Source: Smithellaceae bacterium (GTDB lineage: Bacteria; Desulfobacterota; Syntrophia; Syntrophales; Smithellaceae). Taken from it: a DNA stretch of 14,146 bases. The notes under the pieces are model-generated. The model saw nothing but the letters and a program-made list of their open reading frames with translations. It made no database searches and had not been told where the DNA came from. The position numbers and the translations under genes are program-made. Location: assembly GCA_028701435.1 (NCBI GenBank), contig JAQVQT010000021.1, positions 3,407 through 17,552 of the forward strand, written 5' to 3'. How positions within the stretch are numbered: position 1 is the stretch's first letter; each line of letters opens with the position of its first letter. Of the stretch, positions 1 through 6,443 are shown in pieces.

Positions 1-1345
1 GAAGGTCCTGATATTCAAAAACATTTTTGCGCATTTGCGGAACATGCACCGGATTGATGAAGGGGCCTTCAAAAGGCGGCGCGGGCATGATGCCGCTGTC
101 TACGGGAAGAATCAGACCCCGGCGGAAAGTCTCCCCCGAGGCGTGGCCGAAGCCGACCACCTGCACCGGGGCAGACCGGCTTCCCGTAACGCGGAATTTA
201 CTTGCCTCGATCAGCTTTCCGGCAGCCCCGGCAAGATGCCGTCCCAGCCTTCCTCTCCAGTCGTCCAGCAGAGTGGAAAGGGAGATGGCGGCTTCCAGCG
301 CTTCGCATTCCTCGCGAATGTAGAGCCGCCGGTTTGCGGACAACTCCGCCGCTGAGGCGGCTGCAAATCTATTGAAGTCAGGCGTTCGTCCGGTTTGCGC
401 GGCCCGGTTGATCTCCGCCGAAAGTCTTTTTCCAGCCGACGTCGCGGAAAACGGCAGCCAGACGGCAAGGTTGACGGCACTGCCGAACCAACGAAGCGAC
501 CGGTTCCAGAGCATCGGGGTCAGGGATTCATCCAGAAGACAAATCATCATCTGGTCCGCTTCCGATCGCTCGCGGAGAAAGCGGGAAACCTCCAGCGTCA
601 CCCAATCCGCCGCGGCATGAAGTCCGGCCAGGCACAGAAATTCGATGTCCGGATTTTGGGCCGCAAGGACATCGACGCCAAAAGAATGGGCCAGGTTTTT
701 CGCGGAATCAAAGGGCAGCAAATCCGCCGCGGCCGGTTCGGAGCCGTAAAGCGGCGGATCGACAAACAGTCTGTCTTTCTTGATCTTCCTGTAAAACCGC
801 TCCCTGGGCGGCGTCAACTCGGGCAGACCGATAAAGATCTCCCGGTCGCCGGGAAGAATGTCGTCGAGCCTTCCGGCTTCCAGCTCCGCCAGAAATAAAT
901 TTTTTCGAAAAAGCCACCGGCGAAACCCCTCCGCCGTCTCGAGGTATTGCTCAAATTGCTCCCACTGCTCGGGGGTGAACCGATCGGATCCCGGAATCGT
1001 GTGTCTTCCGACCTGATATTCCGCGAGCCGGGTGATCAGGGGCAACTGGGTCGCGGCGCGGCGCGCGGGATCCTTTTCACCGGGAAAGCCCTCCGCGATG
1101 AACTGGATCAGGTAAAGCAGCGTCTCGTCTTCCGGCACCGAATGCCAGGGCTTTTGTTCGCTGATCTTCCGGTTGAAATAGGCGTGAAGCCCCTCCACCC
1201 GGGGAAGAATGCCGCCGAGCCTGCCGTGGATCAGGTGCTGCACCGGGTCCACGGCTCTCTCGCTTGCGCAAACGATGGTCCACCCGGACAAATCGGGATA
1301 ATCCTTCCGTAGAAGCGCAATGAACTTTTCCGAATCCGGCGCCAT
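1..1345 (-). CDS. AddB-like / PD-(D/E)XK nuclease family protein, N-terminal part (partial)
   Basis: An uninterrupted frame of 448 codons runs from ATG at 1345 to the left edge, so the C-terminus lies outside. The start is chosen because AAAGGAAG sits 5 nt upstream and the same frame has a TAG stop at about 1413 with no other ATG between. The layout recalls AddB-type proteins: an opening strand-helix block ending in ILPRVEGL (residues 46-53), FIGLPELTP (171-179), a helical stretch around 238-280, and VVGFGHASGETFRRGLILPVDSG (split here: VVGFGHASGE 396-405, FRRGLILPVDSG 407-418), which lines up with the AddB/RecB-type 'G..EARG..F..V...GLNEG..P' block, here degenerate. No Walker A motif is visible near the N-terminus, so an inactivated helicase fold is likely. 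In such families the nuclease domain is C-terminal and would be off-window. The expected role is double-strand break repair. It is divergently transcribed from the VKOR gene. The frame is certain; the family is a moderate call. Confidence 0.62.
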   Translation of the reverse strand, partial: MAPDSEKFIALLRKDYPDLSGWTIVCASERAVDPVQHLIHGRLGGILPRVEGLHAYFNRKISEQKPWHSVPEDETLLYLIQFIAEGFPGEKDPARRAATQLPLITRLAEYQVGRHTIPGSDRFTPEQWEQFEQYLETAEGFRRWLFRKNLFLAELEAGRLDDILPGDREIFIGLPELTPPRERFYRKIKKDRLFVDPPLYGSEPAAADLLPFDSAKNLAHSFGVDVLAAQNPDIEFLCLAGLHAAADWVTLEVSRFLRERSEADQMMICLLDESLTPMLWNRSLRWFGSAVNLAVWLPFSATSAGKRLSAEINRAAQTGRTPDFNRFAAASAAELSANRRLYIREECEALEAAISLSTLLDDWRGRLGRHLAGAAGKLIEASKFRVTGSRSAPVQVVGFGHASGETFRRGLILPVDSGIMPAPPFEGPFINPVHVPQMRKNVFEYQDL

Positions 1346-1410
1346 CGGGTCTTCCTTTGAATGGAAAGGTCTTTTCGTGGTTTTTGTCGAAGGCGTTTTC
1401 GCCTGATCCG

Positions 1411-1439
1411 ACTATGAAGAAGCTCGCGGTCCTTGTCAA
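1411..1439 (-). promoter_or_regulatory. Sigma70-type promoter for the AddB-like gene
   Basis: Read on the minus strand: TTGACA (1439-1434), a 17-bp spacer, then CATAGT (1416-1411), which matches 4 of 6 positions of TATAAT. The predicted transcript start is near 1404, leaving a leader of roughly 58 nt before the ATG at 1345. The perfect -35 box, ideal spacing and position in front of the gene support it. Confidence 0.6.
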
Positions 1440-1480
1440 TACCCAATTGAAACCTGCCAAATGAAATCACATATTCGGGA

Positions 1481-1499
1481 TCCCTGAATCCTCCCTGAA
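1481..1499 (+). repeat. Tandem direct repeat TCCCTGAA, 11-bp period
   Basis: The octamer TCCCTGAA occurs at 1481-1488 and again at 1492-1499, one helical turn apart, ending 7 bp before the -35 box of the rightward promoter. The position is where an activator or UP-like element would sit. It may also be chance. Confidence 0.3.
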
Positions 1500-1506
1500 C
1501 ATTCTA

Positions 1507-1535
1507 TTGACAACTTCAGCATCCCTCTCTATAAT
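1507..1535 (+). promoter_or_regulatory. Consensus sigma70 promoter for the VKOR-thioredoxin gene
   Basis: TTGACA (1507-1512), a spacer of exactly 17 bp (1513-1529), and TATAAT (1530-1535): both hexamers are perfect. Transcription should start near 1542, giving a leader of about 28 nt before ATG 1570. This also shows that the in-frame TTG at 1507 is part of the -35 element and not a start codon. Confidence 0.88.
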
Positions 1536-1569
1536 TCCCGCGAAATTAAACGCTGAAAGAATTGAGCCT

Positions 1570-2613
1570 ATGTATTTTTATCGAAGAATCGTGCAGCATC
1601 GCCTGCCCATCACCATCGCCGCGGCGCTTGCCGGCATTGGCATCATGATGTATTACGCGTCGTGTGACACGGCCTGCTCCTATCTTCGGGGGGAACTGCT
1701 GAGCATCGACCTGAAATATGTCGGCGTGGGATACATGGGAGCCATCATTCTCCTGGCCTTTTTCCGGCAGGCGGACCTGCTGAGAATGCTGGTCGCCGCG
1801 GGAATCGGTGTGGAGGTATTCCTGGTTGACTTTCAGGTGAGGGAAAACGTCTTCTGCCCCTTCTGCCTGGCTTTCGGAGCCCTTGTGATTCTGATGTATC
1901 TGATCAATTACGAAAGGCGCCAGATGACCAATGCCTGGCATCAGAAAGGGCTCTATGTTTTCGGCGATGCGCAAATTCCATTCACCGAAGGCCGGCGCCT
2001 TCCCCTGCTGGTCCTGATGATCGTCGGATATATTTTTGTCGTCCTTACCTTTTCCGGATCGGCAACGCCCGCCTATGCCGCCGAAACGACCGTGGCCCCC
2101 TCTTACGGCAAGGGCTCATGGGAACTGATGATCTTTACGGATTACTTCTGTCCGCCCTGCCAGGCCGCAGAAAATGAACTGGAGCCGGAGCTGGAAAGAC
2201 TGCTGGCCAGAGGGGACATTAAGATCACCTTCGTGGATTTTCCGGGCTATAAGAGAAGCTCGCTTTTCGCAAAATACTTTCTTTTTGCCGTCGCCGCGAA
2301 CCAGGGCTACGCCAACAGCCTGAAGGCCAGAAATGTACTCTTTACCCTGGCCGCACAGAAAAAAATCGATCAGGAAAGCGTTCTGGCCGCCGCGCTAAAA
2401 TCAAAAAACATCGCCCTTCAGGAAGTGGACCCCAAACCGGCCTTTGAGCAGTGGCTGTCCATGATCAAGCGGTTTGAAGTGGATCATACGCCGACCTGCA
2501 TCCTGCGATACTCCAGCGCCTATTCCCGAAAGTTTATCGGTTCGGACCAGATTTCCAAGGAACTGATTCCGGAACTTCAGAAAAGGTTCCCCGGCAAAAA
2601 AAGTAAAGGGTGA
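1570..2613 (+). CDS. VKOR-like disulfide-forming membrane protein fused to a periplasmic thioredoxin-like domain
   Basis: 347 residues. Five hydrophobic segments lie at roughly 12-30, 48-65, 70-88, 94-113 and 143-162. Cys32 and Cys36 follow the first segment, and a CPFC pair (Cys96/Cys99) opens the fourth: this is the cysteine layout of bacterial vitamin K epoxide reductase homologues, in which a loop pair relays electrons to a membrane CxxC and quinone. After the last segment and an Ala-rich linker comes a soluble thioredoxin fold with CPPC (Cys194/Cys197) and a HTPT segment near residue 305 that supplies the cis-proline. Known fusions of this type oxidise thiols of exported proteins, the partner domain accepting electrons from substrates. 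Start: ATG 1570 is used because a longer frame would begin inside the -35 box; the ribosome site is weak. It stands alone between a strong promoter and a terminator that overlaps its stop codon. Family call good; direction (oxidase or isomerase) inferred. Confidence 0.82.
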   Translation: MYFYRRIVQHRLPITIAAALAGIGIMMYYASCDTACSYLRGELLSIDLKYVGVGYMGAIILLAFFRQADLLRMLVAAGIGVEVFLVDFQVRENVFCPFCLAFGALVILMYLINYERRQMTNAWHQKGLYVFGDAQIPFTEGRRLPLLVLMIVGYIFVVLTFSGSATPAYAAETTVAPSYGKGSWELMIFTDYFCPPCQAAENELEPELERLLARGDIKITFVDFPGYKRSSLFAKYFLFAVAANQGYANSLKARNVLFTLAAQKKIDQESVLAAALKSKNIALQEVDPKPAFEQWLSMIKRFEVDHTPTCILRYSSAYSRKFIGSDQISKELIPELQKRFPGKKSKG

Positions 2614-2642
2614 TGCGTCCCTCGTCGGACGCATGGTTTTTT
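2613..2642 (+). terminator. Rho-independent terminator overlapping the VKOR gene stop codon
   Basis: A perfect 8-bp stem (ATGCGTCC at 2613-2620 with GGACGCAT at 2627-2634) encloses a 6-nt loop and is followed by GG and six T (2637-2642). The last base of the VKOR stop codon is the first base of the stem. Confidence 0.75.
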
Positions 2643-2699
2643 CCGCTTCTTCGTCTGGAAAGAATCCCGCAACCCGGGATCCACAAGCGATCTTCATCA

Positions 2700-3644
2700 A
2701 TGGGCTACGCATTAAACACCACGGATGACTACCACCTTCACGGGCTGACCTCCCTGGGCTGGGAGCTCACGCTGTGCAACGCGCTTTTTCCCCAGGACAG
2801 TCCCTGCCGCGGCGCGCTGTTGCGCGATGCGTCTTTCGGCGAGCATCTCTTCCGCTTTCTGGATGAGAAGATTTCCCTGAAGCGAGTCAAAACCGTTCTG
2901 GAAGTAGGCGGCGGCATGGGGTATCTGATGAGGGATCTTCTGACCCTGGCCCCGCACCTTCAGGCGACCATGGCGGATATCTCTCCCTTTCTTCTGCAAA
3001 GGCAAAAGGAATCTCTCGCGGGATTTTCCGTATCCTTTCTTGAAACGGATTTTTTCAAAATGTCCCTGCCGGACCTGCGCGCTTTTGATCTGGTGGTCCT
3101 CAATGAAGTTCTGGGAGATTTTCCCACACTGGTGGCCACGAGTGAACCATCACCTTCAGAAGACCCGGAAGCCGCGCGCCTTTCGGCTCGAATCGCGGAT
3201 TTCGAGACAACCTACGGCCTGCGCTTTGCTCCTTCCGAAAACATCAATATCGGGGCGCTGGAGGCCGTGGAAAGGCTTTGCAAGGCCGGCGTTCCCTGCA
3301 TCTATCTGAGCGAACACAGTTGTGAATCGTCTTACAGCGACCCGTCGTTTCCCCTCATGAACTTTGCGCCTTCCGGGAATCCCGAAAAAATCTCCCTGAA
3401 GGGCCATGCGGAATTCACCATCAAATTTTCCGCGCTGGAAAAAATGGCCCGGGCCTTTGGCTACGAGGTGCTTCGCGGTCCGTACACCGACCTTCTGCCC
3501 GTCTCGTTCAATGACCGGGTAACGACCGCCCTTCGGTCTTCGACGCCGCTCTCCGGCAGGCAGGAAATTCTCCAGCAGTTTCTCTACGACCTTTACAAAT
3601 ACGAGTATCTTTTGCTGACATTCCAAACGGCAAGGAAAGGATAG
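2700..3644 (+). CDS. SAM-dependent methyltransferase, distantly MidA/NDUFAF7-like
   Basis: 314 residues from ATG 2700. A class I methyltransferase core is visible: glycine-rich motif I VLEVGGGMGY (66-75), acidic ADIS after the second strand (92-95), and LVVLNEVLGDFP (131-142) in the motif IV position. The phrase NEVLGDFP and the later GHAEFTIKFSALEKMA block resemble MidA/NDUFAF7 ('NE.lDa.P', 'G..D.T..v.F..L'), a family that in mitochondria methylates an arginine of complex I. Substrate here unknown; it could equally be a small-molecule or protein methylase. The frame is open back to ATG 2613 (or GTG 2610), preceded by AAAGGG, but those codons lie in the terminator hairpin and read as unstructured sequence; ATG 2700 lacks a clear ribosome site, so the start is uncertain. 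Its stop is 3 nt before the first DUF2845 gene, indicating co-transcription. Confidence 0.68.
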   Translation: MGYALNTTDDYHLHGLTSLGWELTLCNALFPQDSPCRGALLRDASFGEHLFRFLDEKISLKRVKTVLEVGGGMGYLMRDLLTLAPHLQATMADISPFLLQRQKESLAGFSVSFLETDFFKMSLPDLRAFDLVVLNEVLGDFPTLVATSEPSPSEDPEAARLSARIADFETTYGLRFAPSENINIGALEAVERLCKAGVPCIYLSEHSCESSYSDPSFPLMNFAPSGNPEKISLKGHAEFTIKFSALEKMARAFGYEVLRGPYTDLLPVSFNDRVTTALRSSTPLSGRQEILQQFLYDLYKYEYLLLTFQTARKG

Positions 3645-3647
3645 CCT

Positions 3648-3968
3648 ATGAAAACCCTTCAAATGATTTTTTTGGTCGTGATCCTGCTTTGCGCATGCGC
3701 CGGCCAGTCCATGGCTTTTCGCTGCGGCTCCAACCTGGTAACCACCGGAGACAGAAAGGTAAAAGTTCAGGGGGCTTGCGGCCTTCCGACCACCAAGGAA
3801 ATCATCTGTCCCAAAAAAAGCAGTTCTTGCCCCGCGACCCTGGAAATCTGGTACTACAATTGCGGCGACAACGATTACATTTACGCGCTGACATTTGAAG
3901 ACGGCATTCTGACGAAAGAAACGACGGAAGGCAGCGGAGTCGGAAACTCCTACTGCCTGGGCAAATAA
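3648..3968 (+). CDS. DUF2845 family exported protein, six-cysteine paralogue
   Basis: 106 residues. Residues 1-23 are a signal peptide (MKTLQ, hydrophobic core, SMA cleavage site), so the mature chain should begin FRCGS. The family hallmarks are visible: FRCG (Cys26), VTTGDRKVKV, CGLP (Cys44), WYYNCG (Cys72), YIYALTFEDG and C-terminal CLGK (Cys103). Compared with its downstream paralogue it has one extra cysteine pair, Cys54 and Cys61, in a short central loop. An even number of cysteines in an exported protein suggests disulfides. A signal-peptide Cys17 is a poor lipobox match, so cleavage before FRCG is preferred. The ribosome site AAAGGA lies just upstream and overlaps the methyltransferase stop region. 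Function of the family is unknown; it is common in deltaproteobacteria. Confidence 0.8.
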   Translation: MKTLQMIFLVVILLCACAGQSMAFRCGSNLVTTGDRKVKVQGACGLPTTKEIICPKKSSSCPATLEIWYYNCGDNDYIYALTFEDGILTKETTEGSGVGNSYCLGK

Positions 3969-3980
3969 AATCATTCACAA

Positions 3981-3986
3981 GGGGGA
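3981..3986 (+). promoter_or_regulatory. Shine-Dalgarno that decides the start of the second DUF2845 gene
   Basis: GGGGGA at 3981-3986 touches the ATG at 3987 but is 6 nt from the in-frame ATG at 3993, so 3993 is the better start. Confidence 0.6.
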
Positions 3987-3992
3987 ATGTTT

Positions 3993-4346
3993 ATGCCACG
4001 GATTCGAATCAGCATCCTCGTTTTCATCATCCTTTGTCTGGCGGCCGGCGATGCTTCCGCCTTTCGCTGCGGCTCCGGCATGGTTTCCGCCGGCGACTCC
4101 AAAGCGCGGGTTCTCATCATCTGCGGAAAGCCGACCGCCAAAGAAAAAGTCAACGAAAAAACCAAGACTTCCACGGTCGCCGTCAAGAACAAAACAACAA
4201 AAAAAAGCAGCAGCAAGGCGGAAGTCTGGTACTATAACTGCGGCAGCCAGGATTACATCTATGCGCTGACCTTTGAAGACGGCGTCCTGAAAAAAGAGGA
4301 CACGGAGGGAAAAGGAAGCGGAAAATCCGACTGTCTGGGAAAGTAA
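3993..4346 (+). CDS. DUF2845 family exported protein, lysine-rich-loop paralogue
   Basis: 117 residues from ATG 3993 (an ATG two codons upstream is too close to the ribosome site). Residues 1-23 form a signal peptide ending ASA, leaving FRCGS as the mature N-terminus, exactly as in the preceding gene. Shared blocks: FRCG (Cys26), VSAGDSKARV, CGKP (Cys44), VWYYNCG (Cys83), YIYALTFEDG and CLGK (Cys114). Between the second and third cysteine, at residues 50-76, it carries a Lys/Thr/Ser-rich linker encoded by an A-rich stretch around 4190-4215, in place of the extra cysteine pair of its neighbour. The two genes are a tandem duplication separated by 24 nt and almost certainly cotranscribed. Role unknown; a periplasmic disulfide-bonded protein is inferred from the signal peptide and cysteines. 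Confidence 0.8.
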   Translation: MPRIRISILVFIILCLAAGDASAFRCGSGMVSAGDSKARVLIICGKPTAKEKVNEKTKTSTVAVKNKTTKKSSSKAEVWYYNCGSQDYIYALTFEDGVLKKEDTEGKGSGKSDCLGK

Positions 4347-4347
4347 C

Positions 4348-4365
4348 GGCCGGAAGGCCTCGGCC
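4348..4365. terminator. Weak hairpin between convergent genes, possible bidirectional terminator
   Basis: GGCCG (4348-4352) pairs with CGGCC (4361-4365) around an 8-nt loop in the 24-bp gap between the DUF2845 stop and the converging DUF255 stop. There is only a loose T-rich follow-on on the plus strand, so the call rests mostly on position. Confidence 0.28.
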
Positions 4366-4370
4366 TCCTT

Positions 4371-6443
4371 CTACTTTTCATTCAGCAGGGCCATCATCTG
4401 TTCGGGATCCGTTGTTGGAAGGCGGCAGGTGAAGTTGGAACAGACGTAGGCGGTCGCCCGGCCGTCGATGCAGGAGCGCGACCCCGCCAGGGGGGAGATC
4501 GCTTCAATGTCCGGCTCTCCGGGGTCGTCCGGCCGAAAAATAACCACTTTATTCGGCGTAAAGCTTCGCCGCAGGGCCTGAAGCAGAGCCTGCGTATCCG
4601 AAGCATCCTTTCTTCCGGCGATCATCACTTCGCTTGCCGGACCGATGGCAAAGTCCAGCCCGCAGAGAAAGTGCGCAAAGGCCGTCGGCATGGCCCCGGC
4701 CGGCTCGCCAAAGGCCCGGGCAATCTCGCGCGCTCCCTTATCCAGTTTTACATCCCCGGTGATCCGGAACAACCGCAGCATATTGAGAAAGGCAACGGAA
4801 TTTCCGGACGGGATTGCGCCGTCATGGAGTTCCTTCGGCCGGACCGGAAGCGGATCTGCGTCTTTCGGGGTAAAAAAGAAGCCGCCGTCCTTTTCATCGC
4901 GGAAAAAAACCCTCAGGTGCGACTGAAACTCCAGCGCCCTGGACAGATGCGACGCGTCAAACGTCGCCTCGTAGAGTTCCAGAAGCGCCCAGATGATAAA
5001 GGCGTAGTCGTCGAGGTTAGCGGCGAAGGCGCTCTGTCCGTCGCGAAAACGGTGCAGCAGGCGTCCGTCCGCGGTCCTGAGTGAGCGCAAAATGAAATCC
5101 ATGGCGCGGCCGGCGGCCTTCGCATAGGCGGGTTCATTCAGCGCCTGAGCCGAGCGCGCCAGCGCGGCGATCATCAAGCCGTTCCAGTCGGTGAGGATTT
5201 TGTCGTCCCGGCGGGGACGCACCCGTTTTTCCCGAAAGGCAAAAAGCTTTTTCCGGATTTCGTCCATGGGCCCCGCCGCCCATACCGCCGATCCTTCCGG
5301 CCCCTCCCTCTCCGCTTTCGGCTGCAAATGGGGAATGAATTCGCCGTCGGGAATTTCCCGCATGCCCGGCGCGGACCGGTCGCTTGCATGACGGTAGTTT
5401 GCCAGAAAGAAATCCGCTTCTTCGGCATTCAGGATGCGGCGGATCTCCTTTTCGTTCCACAGATAGAACTTCCCTTCCACTCCCTCGCTGTCCGCGTCTT
5501 CGGCGCAGTAGAAGCCTCCTTCGGCATCGGTCATGTCCCGCAAGACATAGGCGATGATTTCACGCGCGATTGCTGCGTATTCCTGACCGCCCGTCGCCTG
5601 ATGCAGCTCGGCACAGGCCAGCGCCATCAGTGCCTGATCGTAGAGCATCTTTTCAAAATGCGGCACGATCCAACGCTCGTCCGTCGAATAACGGTGAAAA
5701 CCGAAGCCGATCTGATCAAAAATTCCGCCGCGGCGCATGTTTCGCAGCGTGTGTTCGGCCATGCGCAAGGCCTTCGGCTCGCCGGTCCTCTTCCAATAGC
5801 GCAGCAGAAAAAAGAACTGATGCGGCGACGGAAATTTCGGCGCCTGCCCGAATCCTCCGAAGGTTGCATCGAAGTTTGTGAAAAATGAGCGGTAGGCCCG
5901 GTGCAGCGCTTCTTCCCCCGCATCCGCGGTTTTGCCGGCGGACGGTTGTTGCAGCGCGCCGGTAATCTCCGACGCGGCGGCAAGCAATTCCTCTCGCTTC
6001 GTCCGCCACAGGGTTTTGACCTGACGGATGATGTCCGTCAGGCCGGCCCGGCCATATTTCGAGACGGGGGGAAGATACGTGGCGGCAAAGAAAGGCTTTT
6101 GATCCGGCGTCATCAGGATCGTCAGCGGCCAGCCGCCGCTTTGCGTCATCAGTTGGCAGACTTTCATATAAACCGCGTCGATGTCGGGGCGCTCTTCACG
6201 GTCCACTTTGATGTTCACAAACGTTTCATTGAGCAGCCGGGCGACGTCTTGATTCTCAAACGACTCGCGCTCCATGACGTGGCACCAGTGGCAGGTGGAA
6301 TAACCGATGGAAAGAAAAACGGGCTTGTCTTCGAGGCGCGCGCGGGCAAAAGCCTCATCTCCCCAGGGATGCCAGTCCACCGGATTCCGCGCGTGCTGAA
6401 GGAGGTAGGGGCTTTTTTCATTCTGCAAGCGGTTTCCTTTCAT
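4371..6443 (-). CDS. DUF255 thioredoxin-domain protein (YyaL/SPATA20 family)
   Basis: 690 residues, the usual size for the family. The N-terminal thioredoxin-like domain has the diagnostic opening NRLQNEKSPYLLQHARNPVDW (residues 4-24), then GYSTCHWCHVME with Cys51 and Cys54, VDREERPDID (80-89), and GGWPLTI with Pro106 as the cis-proline. The C-terminal two thirds resemble an (alpha/alpha)6 barrel of the six-hairpin glycosidase class, for example HFEKMLYDQAL and DDKILTDWNGLMIAAL. Biochemical role is not established; a redox or sugar-related function is conjecture. No signal peptide is seen, so it is probably cytoplasmic. Start: AGGAGG at 6453-6458 is 9 nt from ATG 6443 and only 3 nt from the in-frame ATG at 6449. 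The frame stays open a further 60 codons upstream, but that part is Arg-rich, GC-rich and unlike the family. Monocistronic as far as can be seen. Confidence 0.88.
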   Translation of the reverse strand: MKGNRLQNEKSPYLLQHARNPVDWHPWGDEAFARARLEDKPVFLSIGYSTCHWCHVMERESFENQDVARLLNETFVNIKVDREERPDIDAVYMKVCQLMTQSGGWPLTILMTPDQKPFFAATYLPPVSKYGRAGLTDIIRQVKTLWRTKREELLAAASEITGALQQPSAGKTADAGEEALHRAYRSFFTNFDATFGGFGQAPKFPSPHQFFFLLRYWKRTGEPKALRMAEHTLRNMRRGGIFDQIGFGFHRYSTDERWIVPHFEKMLYDQALMALACAELHQATGGQEYAAIAREIIAYVLRDMTDAEGGFYCAEDADSEGVEGKFYLWNEKEIRRILNAEEADFFLANYRHASDRSAPGMREIPDGEFIPHLQPKAEREGPEGSAVWAAGPMDEIRKKLFAFREKRVRPRRDDKILTDWNGLMIAALARSAQALNEPAYAKAAGRAMDFILRSLRTADGRLLHRFRDGQSAFAANLDDYAFIIWALLELYEATFDASHLSRALEFQSHLRVFFRDEKDGGFFFTPKDADPLPVRPKELHDGAIPSGNSVAFLNMLRLFRITGDVKLDKGAREIARAFGEPAGAMPTAFAHFLCGLDFAIGPASEVMIAGRKDASDTQALLQALRRSFTPNKVVIFRPDDPGEPDIEAISPLAGSRSCIDGRATAYVCSNFTCRLPTTDPEQMMALLNEK

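Noticed and set aside
27..1312. Several plus-strand open frames of 80-170 codons across the left end
   Set aside because: They are antisense to the long AddB-like frame, have low-complexity Arg/Pro/Ser-rich products and no family resemblance.
1507..1569. Upstream TTG start that would add 21 residues to the VKOR protein
   Set aside because: The TTG is the first three bases of a perfect TTGACA -35 box with a TATAAT 17 bp on; the transcript starts downstream of it.
3156..3974. 272-codon minus-strand frame opposite the methyltransferase
   Set aside because: It lies opposite a recognisable methyltransferase and a DUF2845 gene and shows no protein family features.
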